Source: Asterella californica
Lineage: Eukaryota; Streptophyta; Marchantiopsida; Marchantiales; Aytoniaceae
DNA: 64,000 nt
Direction: 5' to 3'
Assembly: GCA_036924285.1 (NCBI GenBank)
Contig: JAYKYS010000005.1
Location: 20,062,001 to 20,126,000 of the forward strand
Of this stretch, positions 53,468-64,000 are shown in pieces (positions within the stretch are counted from its first letter, which is position 1; every line of letters starts with the position of its first letter). A program made the translations under genes and the position numbers. Below the pieces are notes generated by a model that saw nothing but the letters and a program-made list of their open reading frames with translations, was not told the DNA's origin and searched no databases.

Positions 53468-53501
53468 ATGATGAGATCATAGCTAGGCGGTCAGTTCCTC
53501 A
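53468..53501. repeat. Dispersed 34-bp repeat, copy 2
   Basis: Exact match to 51988-52021. Here the opposite palindrome arm is absent. Confidence 0.9.
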
Positions 53502-53854
53502 TGAAGAATGCATAAGACTTCATCGACAATTTCATGACTTGTGAAAATCTTTTGGTTTTTCCAGTGATCTTCTCAAGCAGAGTAGATAGCATGAAATCTT
53601 TACACTATGTACTTTATCAGAAGATAATCATTTTCTACACCTCTATATTTGTACTTGTTTGAGTCAAATATGTATTTGTTTGAGATAATACGGTAAGTAC
53701 TGAATATTTGTATAGTATATTATTCATGGTTTTCAAATAATATTCAGACACAGCTCTTTATCGGATACGATGGTAGTGTTTATTCCTAAATTACCATTGG
53801 TTTATCATGGTTAATGAATATCAGAATACTCAAGAATGAATAACCAAGCTAAAC

Positions 53855-54455
53855 TACTGTATAGATTATAGTATAGAAACCCGAAACTCAAATTATGGAC
53901 TGTAGTGTAAATAAATTTTATTGTAAGAAAACTTTTTCAGACACATGTTTATATTACAATTATGCACTAAAGTATAAAGGCATAAAATGTTTGAAAGTCG
54001 AAAAAAGATTGCCAGTATGGACTGCAGTAGTAAACGCTAAAATGATCAATAAACCAAATAAAATCACGGTTATAGACTATACTTTAAACAAATAAAATGT
54101 CTAAACAACCGATGAAATTACCATTATGGACGATATTGACCCTAAATGATTTTTTCCTTACACTAAATAAATTTACCATTATGGACTATAGTATAAACAA
54201 AGAAAATGTTCCAAGAGACCAAATAAGATTACCATTATGGACTGTAGTATAATAAATAAATAAATTACCATTATACACTATACCTTGAATAAATAAAATG
54301 TTTCAAAAATCATATCAAAATATCGTTATGAACTATAGTGTAAATCTGGAAAAGATTTCAGAATAAACTACCATTATCGACTATAGTATTAAGCGCTAAA
54401 ATGATTCAGAAACCAAAAGCAATTTACCGTTATAGACTATAGTATTAAGAAAATG
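53855..54455. repeat. Diverged minisatellite, about 55-bp period
   Basis: A core like ATTATGGACTATAGTATAAA recurs at about 53894, 53961, 54016, 54071, 54125, 54180, 54236, 54272, 54327, 54375 and 54431. Most spacings are 54-56 bp. Between cores sits an AAATAAAATGTTTCAAA-like spacer. Copies are strongly diverged, so the array is old. Confidence 0.85.
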
Positions 54456-56895
54456 ATAAAATATTTCAAACGTAATTGTACAGACTTCTGGAAACCGGTT
54501 TACTTCCAGAAACCAGAAAACTGAAGGCAAATTCCTTCTTCTGTTATCAGAAGCCTAGAATAAAACTTACGTTTCAAGAAAAGAGTCCTTCTTCCGTTCT
54601 TTCTTCCCGAGGGAAATACGCTTGTAGCGTTTCGCTCGACCGTTTACGTCTTCATCTGCCGGTAACTAAGTCACTCGCTGATAAATTGTTGTTTTCTTGA
54701 CAAATCCAGTTTTAACCTCGCTCACATAAACCTTACCGAATAAGCTTTTGGTCGCATTCGATCACTTGTTATGAATTGCATTCAAAGTTTGATATAAACT
54801 ATATTCAATTTGTTTTTGTGATCATATTCTTATTCATATTAAAATAGACATTTCTGTGATCATAGTGATTATCGACAATAGTGCAATTCGCATGACTAAG
54901 AAAGGTATAGAAAATGAGTGTTTGTGTTGAACTTTGTTTTTCTTATTTTTATGAAATCACAGTAACATTTACATATCTAAAATTGGATTTCACTAACCCA
55001 TTATTGTTCTCCGCTCTATCGCTGCAAAGATTCCTAGGTCCAAGATCTATTAATCTACATAATGTCTGTTTCGAATTGAGACACCATTTGCAAGATAGTC
55101 TTTATCGTTTCAGCGGATTTCTCAACCTTCAATAACTTTACCATTACGTTTGTTTTCTTTTCAGTTTTAGCTCTCTTTATATCATCTCGCATGGAAATAT
55201 TCATGAGATAATGGGTTCTCTTCAAGTACTATTTATCTTTCTCTTTGAAAAGCTTCTCTAGTTATTCTTTTCTCATCTAGTACAACTGCTATGTATTTTT
55301 CTCTCGCTTCTAAACAAGTAAATTTGTAATCAGATTTCTGTTTCAAATGGTCTTCATAAAGTAATGTGACACTCTTTTTATAGTTGGAATGAGATCTGCA
55401 TCTGTGAATTTCCCTCTTGATATTTTTTGCACACAAGGGATAGACACGGTCCTTCTCGCCGGGATGTTAGCAGGTCTCACAAACTCGTTGGTTCAATCTA
55501 ATATGAATCTCTATCATTTTTAGATGACGGCATCGGAGGTTTAGGAGCCATGGAGTTCACTCTCAATACAGAAATTGAAGACTTTACTTCTAATTCATAA
55601 GATTCAGTCCATCATCGAACTCGTTAGATTCAACACTGTGAGTCTCCATTTTCACCACTCTTGTAAACTCTCTCTCGCAAGTCTTGTAAATAAAAAATTT
55701 TGCTCCACTACTGTGATGAGTTATGATCTTGAAGCGGAAGAACTAAATTATACACACGTTTTCGTAGACAAGAAGTTATAGAACGTCTCTCCTTTTTCCC
55801 GTCAAGTTTTCATAACTTCAATTAAGGGTTCTGATCAAACATAGACGTCGATACGAGTCCACTGAGCCCTTAATTCTACCACAAGAAAAATACTTTATCC
55901 GTAAGAGAATATTGACTGTATGTTTGACACCTCTTAATAATTCATAGACGATTAAAGTAAAGTAAAGTATAATTTGAAAAATATATTTTAATTTTTAAAA
56001 TAAAATATATAAAGAACTCAAATTATTATATCAATTCACAAATATAAATATAAGTGATTCATAACTTTATAGAAGCTCTCTTTCTATAAACTACGTTTGT
56101 TTTGCTTCTGGTCATTAGAGATGTCAAAGTTAGAACCTTTCTGAAAGATTCTGGATCTGCAAAATATAGTTACGACTTCGACCAGACCTTAGAGAGTGTT
56201 TCCTGCAAGCATGTCCGGAGATGCTCGTTTAAAGGATTTTCACTCTTTTCGTCTATTTTCTTCTGCAATAAAGAAGCTACTGCTTTGAATAATTATTTCT
56301 GATGTCAGAATTGAAAATAAATTAATGAAGAGAATCATAATGTCTATTCACAAAGACGATCTGTAAGGAACCGCAGTTTTATACAAAGTTATCTGTGACG
56401 AAATTACAATTTTCTCTCTCTCATTCATTCATAAATATTTCTTCTTAACTTTAACACTCTTATTAAAGAATCTTTCTTCTTCACTTTGTCAATCCCTATC
56501 TCCACGGGAAACGGTCCAGGAAGATCCAGTTCTCAGTCTTCTTGAAACAGCGAGAAAAATATTATTCCCCTTCCATTCGTGCAAGATATAGCATGGATGT
56601 TTACCTGGATGGAACCAGACCCAGCCCAGGTTTTTCCTGTTTACCTATAATTTGCTTACAGTTTTTGACAATTTACGGACTATTCATCGATGATTTTTCA
56701 CAAATTTTGAATATTTCTTCATTTTTAATTAATTTAAAATAAAAATTATCTGACGCATTCTCTACTCCTCTTGCATTTTTAGAAAAGTTACCGGGGAACA
56801 TTACATGGGATGCCGGATCTAGGCGGGCGCTGGATGGAACACAAGACACATATACCGTTAGAAAGCGATGTTTACCATATTTTTCACATATCCAC

Positions 56896-56981
56896 GTCGA
56901 AAAGACGACTGGTTACCGGAATGGTTTACACCCAACATGTCAAGAAGACGATTGGTTACCGGGCCTGTTTACCGTTCCGAG
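56896..56981. repeat. 43-bp tandem duplication
   Basis: Two units, at 56,896 and 56,939, share AAGACGA followed by TGGTTACCGG and a TGTTTAC- or TGGTTTAC-like tail, with several mismatches. Confidence 0.75.
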
Positions 56982-57357
56982 GCATTTACAGTGATCCGGT
57001 GGAGATGCTCTATAAGTGTCTTCCCTTCCACGAGGCGGGAACGAAGAGCCTTCCTTTCTCTTCCTTTACAACTGGGAACACCTTCCTTCCCGGTCATCAG
57101 TGTAAAGTAAAACCTTGCTTGTTTTTAAAGCACTTCTTGCATTTGCTGGCATGGGGTCCTTAGAGAGCAGATAAATTATCAGATGATGTGTCCAGTTCCT
57201 TATATGGGAAAGCAGTAGTCCGAATTTGTTAAGCTGAATAAGTTTATTATTTTTACATGAAATAACAGAAAATGTATAACTTTGAAACATTAAAATGATT
57301 TTGCTAAATCATTAATCCTTCTTCACTGTATCGAGTAAGTAGATGGTACAAAGCACA

Positions 57358-57770
57358 TTAATGAATCACCTAGATTTACTTTATCAGACCCTCACAACAA
57401 ATGATCAGACTATTTTTGTAATTTCTTACTTGATCAGACCCATGACCTGAAGTTGCAAGTAATACATTTCATGTTGCTTAGTCACATCAAAATCTGAGAT
57501 TTGTTTCTCCTTCCAACAAGAGTAATGAAAAGAAAAGAAATCTGGAAAAAATAATTTTAGATTGTTGGTTTATTGGTCTTTATGAATAATTTAGATTATC
57601 AGTGAACTTTTCTCTATTTATAGTTTTTGCTGACTAGGCAAAGTGACCGGTACGACTGGAAACTCCAGATGAGGAGTCTGATAAAGTAAAGAATTATAAA
57701 GAAGAAGAGTCCGGTCAAGTCTTACATTCTTTCTAGGGGTCTGATAAAGTAAATTTCTGTAATGAATCAT
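57358..57770. mobile_element. MITE candidate with about 17-32-bp terminal inverted repeats
   Basis: TTTACTTTATCAGACCC at 57375-57391 is the exact reverse complement of 57737-57753. Flanking bases extend the match imperfectly outward (AATGAATCA-like on both sides). A 15-bp internal copy lies at 57676-57690 in the orientation of the right end. Size, AT-richness and lack of coding fit a MITE. The target site duplication was not defined. Confidence 0.5.
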
Positions 57771-58034
57771 TCTTGTTACGGTACCGTTTCATATATTGCT
57801 GCGTACTGCGTAACATTTCAATAGATAGTAGATGCCGCGGGAGGCCTGCTGAGAGTACCTCTCGTGTTATAAGGTACCCTCGGCCGCTACACCAAAGTAT
57901 ATACTCGTCTTCTGCGCGATATCGATTGGAATCGAAGGGCACCTTTAGCGATCCATCGTTCGAAATGCAATGATTATGAAAGCAGTTAGTTTAGCAGGAA
58001 CCCACCCAATCATCTGCGAAGCTCAAAAGAACCA
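57771..58034 (+). promoter_or_regulatory. Presumed promoter of the 58-kb plastid gene
   Basis: Lies immediately upstream of the leader of the plus-strand gene. It includes a GC-rich patch near 57,830-57,890. No motif was assigned. Confidence 0.3.
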
Positions 58035-58355
58035 GTGAGCGAGAGACTGGCTCGCTCGTCGGGGGGAAATTCGACTCCTGTCGCTCAGTCGAGAGGTAAC
58101 TTGATTCATGTTCAACACGTGCCGTTCTTCACATTTGACAGTTGGGCGCTTCCTGCACCACTTGCTGCGGTTCACAAAGCACAAATAGCAAGTGTACACC
58201 CCCTACAGGTGCCAGTTTATAAGCCTTCAAGTCGTAAGTGTTTACAAACAGTTGCAGCTACTAGGAACCCAAGAGAAGCAGTGATTTCAAGAGAGGCCAT
58301 TGTCGATCAGAATATTGGATCCGGTCCTCGTGCCAGAAACTTACAGTCAGTGTAG
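58035..58355 (+). other. 106-codon upstream ORF in the presumed 5' leader
   Basis: This frame begins ATGAGCGAGAGACTGGCTCG-like and stops 12 nt before the start codon at 58,368. It is long for a uORF. Its composition is coding-like, but no domain was recognised. It may be a translated uORF, or untranslated leader that is open by chance. Confidence 0.3.
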
Positions 58356-58367
58356 TTAAGTCCGAAA

Positions 58368-59855
58368 ATGGCATCTCTCAGTCTGATCAACAGCACTTCC
58401 TTGCAATGCGGCAGGAGTTCAAGTTTCATTACAGGCAACAAGCTGCAGCTCAGTTCTCGTGGTTCTGAGAGCATCCGCATGTTGGCTCTTCCCGTAAAAC
58501 CCGTCAGCAAAACCCAGGTATGCAAACAAAGACTCGCAGCTTTCCTGCAACGAGCGTCTAGAAACTGATCCTCCTTGCCTCCAGACTTGTTACTGCACCG
58601 CTTTCAACGTCACCACTCAGATATAGGGAAGTCTACATTTTAGAATAGTCAGCTCATCGAAAAGGTCATCGCCAACGACTTTCTTCGCCATGATGAGGGT
58701 GAATTCACGAAGTTGAGTAGTAGTTGCGTGAACTAAACTCAGTGCAATGTACGTACATACCTCGCAGGATGGGCTTACAGTTCAAAGCATCTCCAACGAG
58801 GTGAAGAAAGCGGGTGCTGCAGTTGCCGCTGCTCTGCTTCTCAGTAGTGCGGTTGCCGACATGAGCTTGGCGCAGACTTCAGTTTCGCCTCTTGGGACAT
58901 CTATGGGTGACAATCCCCTTGGATCGGTGAGTTAGGAAGACATCCGTGCAGTACTAGACTCTTGTTCGAAACTTGGAAACTATTCAATCATGAAAGATGG
59001 ACAGTCTTTTCATGTCCGGTAATGTTCCTGCTACTGTGCGATGAGTTGGCAGTGCAATCTCATGACTATGCATCGTGTGCTTTTCCAGGCTGAGGAGATA
59101 CTGAACAAGGCGAAGCAAGTTGGAAACGACAACTTTGCTGAAGCCCAGAAAACTGGCGCTGAGACAGTAGGCGAGACAGCCAATGCTCCGCTGGAGACTG
59201 CTCCACCTGCAATCAGTCAAGTGGACCTGAACGCTGACGAAGCGAGTGAGCCCAATGCTGACAGAATTGCCGCACGCGCTGATGTGAGCCTTATTCTTTT
59301 GCCCTGAGCTCTTGTCTTTGTCTGCCGTGTCCCGTGGTCATGCGAGAACAGAAGAAAGAGAAGGAAAGCCCCCGGCTGCATGCATGTCAGTGAGATGAAA
59401 ATCTCCTTAAAAGTGCTGAAGTTATGTGCATTGCAATTTTACGGCCCTGAGAGCATCGTTGGAGAATTTGGAACTTCTCTTGATATGAATTATTTGCCTA
59501 CTGCGGATGCATGACCCGTACTTTTCCGAGAGCTGACCTTGCAATCTACTCGAACAAATTTCAGTACGCTGCGGAGAATGCACCTGGCACAAGCCAGCAG
59601 CAAGGAAAAGCCTTGAACCCCATCGAGAAGGCTTTTGCTACTCCCACCAGAGGCATCGGTGATAAGCTAGGAGAGAATGTTGCACAGATTTCAAACCGGG
59701 ATGAGAAGAACAAGAATGAGATTCCCGGCCAAGGCACTTCAGGGGAACGCCCAGGAGTGTTTAATGGTTTATTCGACAAGCTCCGTGAGTCCTCCAGCAA
59801 CAGGAATGAGGGAAGGACCGCGGACCAGAATGTATATGGCACTGATGCCAAGTAA
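58368..59855 (+). CDS. Unrecognised plastid-targeted protein with a lumen-type signal
   Basis: Four exons join in phase 0: 58368-58517, 58768-58926, 59089-59283 and 59565-59855, giving 264 aa. All introns begin GT and end AG. Residues 1-50 (start MASLSLINSTSLQCG) are Ser-rich with basic residues and no Asp, like a chloroplast transit peptide. A hydrophobic stretch near residue 64-80, AGAAVAAALLLSSAVADM, ends in SLAQ. Together they resemble a bipartite thylakoid-lumen signal or one membrane span. The remaining 180 residues are hydrophilic, rich in Ala, Asn, Glu, Gly and Lys, with EEILNKAKQVGNDNF, GIGDKLGENVAQIS and FDKLRESSSN, LEA-like in feel. I recognise no family. The exon structure and targeting signals make it very likely a real gene, while its function is unknown. 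Confidence 0.75.
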
Positions 59856-60708
59856 ATGGATTGTAACTTGCCCATTCTAATCGTTCTGTTCGAGCAACTG
59901 TATAGTAGGATCGATTGATTTCCCGGGAGAGGAATGATGTCCAGATCTTGTAATTTACTTTCACAAATGCTGTAAAAAGTACTGGACTTGATCTATTTGC
60001 TTAGTTGCCATGTCGCTCGAATCTCCATGTTCTAAACGTTGGTCATCTCTGGCTGTACACGTATTTACTCCTTAAAATCGTTATGGCTCACAATTCACAA
60101 CACTCATGAATGGTACATGGCTTATATTCAGTACCATTCTTTCGATCATGTCAGTGGACATCAACACTTCCTTCGACTTCGCAAAAAAACATCGACAGTT
60201 CCTCCTTCCTTCTGTAAACCAACGTGATGCTTGATGGTTTACATCATAGACAGGAAGAAGCTGATTGACATCATAGATGAAGAAACAATCTTGACAACGT
60301 GCTTATTTACAGCTTCATGGTTGATGATGGTTGGTGAAATTAATGGCAATAGAGAAAGAGGGTGGGGTTGTCTCCCAAACCTTCTGCTAAAAGGGAGAAG
60401 TATTATCCCGAATTGCATTTTGCTGTCTTTACATCATTATCTTCACCTTCTTCCTCATATGTCTCGAAAGTGACTACACAAATCAGAAATGCTGTCAGCC
60501 TGCAGAGATCAAATGTGTTTACGTTCCTATTTTGGATCCGAAATTCGAAGTTATCAAGACGGAGAAAACAACAACACAGCTACTGGAATACCCTGACGAT
60601 TCGGAAGTGTATATTCAGATAGTTATCACGATCGAGGTTCAGAGACTTCAGACTCATCATCGTCGTCTTTCCCGTCTTCGTCTTGGTTTTCCAGACCAAT
60701 CTGGTTTA

Positions 60709-60930
60709 CTATTGGCGAAGACGTATACGGTCGTCTTCCTCGGGACATGCGACCACCATGCCTGCATGTCTTCTGAGGAATTGAACGTGTGGAGTCTTAT
60801 CCGAGATGGGTTTCCACCATTCTTGCTTTTCTCGTCGCATGAATCCCGTCCACCGTGGTTTCCAGTCCTTGGGATCGATGAATTTACCTAGTTTGGGCTT
60901 CGGGCTCTCCAAGATCTTGTGCGTCGCCAT
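60709..60930 (-). CDS. Possible small gene or first exon, unrecognised
   Basis: A 73-codon minus-strand frame starts at an ATG, MATHKILESPKPKLGKF, and contains WKPRWTGFMRREKQEWWKP and a closing CPEEDDRIRLRQ. Trp and Lys usage looks coding-like. In a different frame just downstream (about 60,700-60,620) an acidic stretch, NQDEDGKDDDDESEVSE, runs to a stop. The two might belong together through an undetected splice or frameshift. An overlapping plus-strand ORF (60532-60891, 119 aa) competes. The family is unknown, and a TE remnant is possible. Confidence 0.3.
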   Translation of the reverse strand: MATHKILESPKPKLGKFIDPKDWKPRWTGFMRREKQEWWKPISDKTPHVQFLRRHAGMVVACPEEDDRIRLRQ

Positions 60931-61230
60931 GTCAAAGTCAGAGGTGACTATTCAAATCTATAAATTTTGGTTCTAGGCGGAGGGAGGAAAGTTCCATCCG
61001 ACGTCACCTTCTCAGTGTGTGTCACGCTCTAAACTCATCTTTACTAATAGCATCGCATTTAGCCGAGTGGGAAGAAACGCTCACCCTTGCACCGACTTTA
61101 CTGTCGAGTGCCACACTTTGAGACTTTGTCCATGGAGTCGACTTCCCTCGCATACCGTGTGAAACACATAGTTCAACATCGTTGGCAGTGTGAAAAATTA
61201 GTAGAGTCTCACCCTCTTTAGTCTAGGCGA

Positions 61231-61318
61231 CCTTAGAGCTACTGATAGCCGGGTTTAGCTCCTGTGTTCTTCACCCTTAGAGCTACTGATAGCGGGGTTT
61301 AGCTACTGTGTTCTTCCC
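61231..61318. repeat. 44-bp tandem duplication
   Basis: Units at 61,231 and 61,275 share CCTTAGAGCTACTGATAGC, GGGTTTAGCT and TGTGTTCTTC with few changes. CTTTAGTCTAGGC also recurs at about 61,217 and 61,418. Confidence 0.85.
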
Positions 61319-62783
61319 TTCGGGGTGTTAGTTGCTTGGCATTTCGTATCCTTCTTTCCGTTTGGGATTGATGGGTATTTCTATCCGTTGGCTATTCATT
61401 GTGTCGCGTGTTTCCCTTTAGTCTAGGCATGCATATTGTTCACCATCTTCCAAGATCGGAAGAGAGGAAATATGCATGTGATTTAATTTGGGAGATATGC
61501 ATGTTATTTTATTTATTACTCTATTTTTTTAATTTCTAATTTCCCACGTTTATTCTCGAGAGCGCGTCTATTTTTCTTTGCCTTATGGGTTACGTAAGGA
61601 TTTTCACGTACCTCCAAGTTACCATAAAGATCTTCACGCATTTCCAAGTTCATGCAGATTAGTATCAGAATTTTTCTTTATATTTATATATTATTCCGAT
61701 AACCGCAAGTGAGCAATAGTTCTCAGAAGTAGATCTTGCCTACACATATCTTTTTCTTACACCAGCCAGAACACTAGAATGGTGGGTGCGTTATTTGTCG
61801 ATTGCGAAACCGGAGAAAGGAGAAGGGAATTTTTGATCATATACTATCTTTAGTATTAATATGCATGCAAAGTGCACTTCTCGTCAGAGAAGAAAAACAA
61901 GAAGTGGATTTAGGAGCTAAAAGAATTGTGCTCTTCTTTCTTTTAGCTTTTCGTTATGTGACTGAGTTAATTATACAAATTGACTTATATACATCCGAGT
62001 GTGTATTTGCACAAGGTACCTTAGATACAAGTTGACTCTTTAAAATCTAACTGTGGTCTAGATTTCAGGTAGAGGGGAAGTCTTTTCATTTATCACGCTC
62101 TTCAAATATGATAATAGGTAATTAGAGTATACTCTAATTACTCATGTATTATATTTAGAGTAGAATATTCTATACTTATACACATTATGAAGTTATCACA
62201 GTGATAAATGGACTGGTTAAGACCAAAGCCGTAGAGAGTTAGAGCTGGACTGAAAAGATTTCAGGAGAATTCTCAGAACACCGTAATATTTCATTAATAC
62301 AGAGACACTATTGTGACACAATAATATGGTTATTACTCTAAAGATTTAGAGAGATATCTGGACTATTAAATAGTGTCCAAAGCACATCAATATCACATCC
62401 GTCGTTTTCAAAGAAAAGAATTCATTTTTAGTAATAAAAATACATTCTAATACATGAAACGAACTGAACTCAGGTGATTAATGCACACATGTTGAAAACA
62501 AAAATAATTCATTTTCAATAATGAAAATATACTCTAATACATAAAACTAACCATATGGAGCAAGCACATACAATTGCTCACCGAGCTCAGATGATAATCT
62601 ATACACGTTGAGTATGACTATATAGCTCATGTACTATAATACTATATTCTACAGTATTAGAAGACAGTTAGAGGAGAGAGTTGATGGGATGCCCAGGTTA
62701 GCCGAGAGTGGAAGTCTACACGTCTAGTCATTACGGCACCGTTAGTCTTTCTTCTTGGAGTTCCTCCTAAGTCATGAGAGTGG

Positions 62784-64000
62784 TTGAGAGTCCACTCTGG
62801 CACTATTCTGAGATTGTTCGAGGTGAGTTTTTCTTGTACGCGTTTGTTTCATCGGTTACCTCATGCTCTTCATGATAAGATGAGACAAGCATTCTGTCTA
62901 TCCCTCGATATGTTAGCACGGAATACCAGTGACGAGGTGACGTTGTTACTTTTCCTCCTACTTCCTCGTTGATGTCTTCATTATACTCGAGGTGACAGAG
63001 GAGGACATCGAGAGGTGACGATCCGTCTTCGGAGATTCCGTGCAAGTGATTGGACGGTCTTACAGGAGGAATCCGTACATGCGATACGAGATAGGAGTGA
63101 GTCTGTCTCTACACGTGATGTCTCATCTTCCGTCCACATACGACGTTGTAGGATGTTAGGTCAGGTTGAGAGTATATCAGAGCTGCTAGAGCATTGCATC
63201 CTTTGTCAGTGACATGTCTTATTGAGGAGACGATCGATGTGTTGCGTTTCTTTCATCCTCCATTGGGTGATCCTCCACCACTTGAGGTTCAGGACTATCA
63301 GCCTTAGGAGCCATTATGTCTCGATAGATCCTTGTTTACCCAGGTCTTGTGTATGACTCCACGTCTGTCTTCTGGAGGTCTGTCTGGGATGATCTACGAG
63401 CACCTACGGGATTGTTTTCAGACAGACGACCCCTCTAGTGATTTCACGAAGCTTTTTCAAGTAACGGCAGCAGTAGCTCAGAGACATATTTCTCAGTCTA
63501 TAGCTCAAGTACCAGAGGCATCTAGACTTTTGACCATGACGAAAGATGATGGAGGGATTCGACCGATAGTCATCGACGAGATTCCCTTACGACTTATCAG
63601 TCGTATCATTGTCTTTCAGCTTCGAGATACTTTTCAAGACCACTTTTGTCCACATCAGTTTGGAGTTGCGACGCTTGGAGGTTGTGAGTCTGTGTCTTTC
63701 GGCATTAAGGTTCTCTTGGACATCCATCCCGATTGGGTTGTCTTACAGGTGGACATGAAAAATACTTTTAATAGCGTTTCTCGCACTTTCATCTTTAGGG
63801 AGTTCATGGATGACGGTGGATCTCTGACGGATCTCGTTCCTTTCGTGCGATCGTCTATGATTCTTCCTCCTCTCTTTATTACCAGCACGCATCTCCGCTG
63901 CAGGTACTCGTCAAGGAGATCAGGTGGACCCCTCTTTGTCTTAGCTCATTATAGAGCTCTCTTGACCACCGTCTTGGCTGCTCCAGGTTGTGTTTTTCCA
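62784..64000 (+). mobile_element. LINE-like retroelement fragment C: reverse transcriptase core
   Basis: Plus-strand frames give, in order: the N-terminal region with ALHDKMRQAFCLSLDMLARN and LLLFLLLPR; HREVTIRLRRF; SSGGLSGMIYEHLRD (about 63,370); GGIRPIVIDEIPLRLISR (about 63,552); PHQFGVATLGGCESV; DWVVLQVDMKNTFNSVSR, containing the first catalytic Asp motif; then RQGD and LFVLAHYRAL at the window edge. The order matches LINE-like reverse transcriptases that begin GGxRPIA. Several frameshifts and stops, for example between RQGD and GGPLF near 63,920, make it inactive. It runs off the right edge before the FADD-type box. Confidence 0.75.

Larger units (their letters stand above)
46700..57357. 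other. AT-rich gene desert with transposon debris
   Basis: About 10.7 kb is strongly AT-rich, except for a GC-richer island at about 52,020-53,150. It contains short hairpin repeats, duplications and a minisatellite, listed separately. No gene was recognised. Confidence 0.6.
59856..62783. other. Intergenic with small repeats
   Basis: Begins with the presumed 3' UTR of the plastid gene. It contains a possible small ORF at 60,709-60,930 and repeats at 61.2-61.5 kb, listed separately. AT-rich from about 61,480. Confidence 0.4.

Noticed and set aside
53855..54455. CRISPR-like spacing of cores at about 55 bp
   Set aside because: Both core and spacer are related between copies and diverged, as in a minisatellite.

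Overview
This is a nuclear genome window from a land plant, most likely a bryophyte such as a moss. The clues are split genes with GT..AG introns, plant-only gene families, an ancestral-type (WOX13-clade) WUSCHEL-related homeobox gene, and AT-rich intergenic DNA holding decayed Ty3/gypsy and LINE-like retroelements. There are no bacterial features, CRISPR arrays or rRNA genes. I could not fix the species.

Layout. 1-2,600: decayed transposons on the minus strand (Ty3/gypsy reverse transcriptase and RNase H; the N-terminal part of a LINE-like ORF with a C2HC zinc finger). 3,374-5,775 (+): OCP3-like homeodomain gene, 4 exons, 372 aa. 7,049-7,443: a perfect 35-bp-arm hairpin followed by three 81-bp tandem copies. 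8,206-11,577 (-): RETICULATA-related gene (DUF3411), 8 exons, 449 aa, with a large CT/CA microsatellite in intron 1. 15,779-21,416 (-): WOX13-type homeobox gene, 5 exons, 384 aa, whose last three small exons lie beyond a 3.2-kb intron. 21.4-39.7 kb: mainly gene-free, with a second LINE-like fragment at 30.9-31.6 kb. 39,705-45,728 (-): mitochondrial pyruvate dehydrogenase E2 (dihydrolipoamide acetyltransferase), about 16 exons and 565 aa. 46.7-57.8 kb: AT-rich gene desert with TE remnants, a 55-bp minisatellite and a MITE candidate. 58,368-59,855 (+): unrecognised protein of 264 aa that looks plastid/thylakoid-targeted, 4 exons. 62.8-64.0 kb (+): a third LINE-like fragment carrying the reverse transcriptase core, running off the window.

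The intron-exon models were built by hand from splice signals, reading phase and remembered family motifs. For OCP3, RETICULATA-related, WOX13 and the plastid gene every exon joins in phase. For E2 one junction near the N-terminus is ambiguous. Four of the five genes (OCP3, RETICULATA-related, E2 and the 58-kb gene) have N-termini that look like organelle targeting signals. They share no pathway otherwise, so the window is a sample of plant gene space rather than a functional cluster.

Besides the genes, the most notable structure is the repeated occurrence of short perfect snap-back palindromes (arms of 11-35 bp, loops of 1-22 bp), several codon-multiple tandem duplications (81 and 63 bp), and three non-overlapping pieces of what appears to be one LINE-like reverse transcriptase family.
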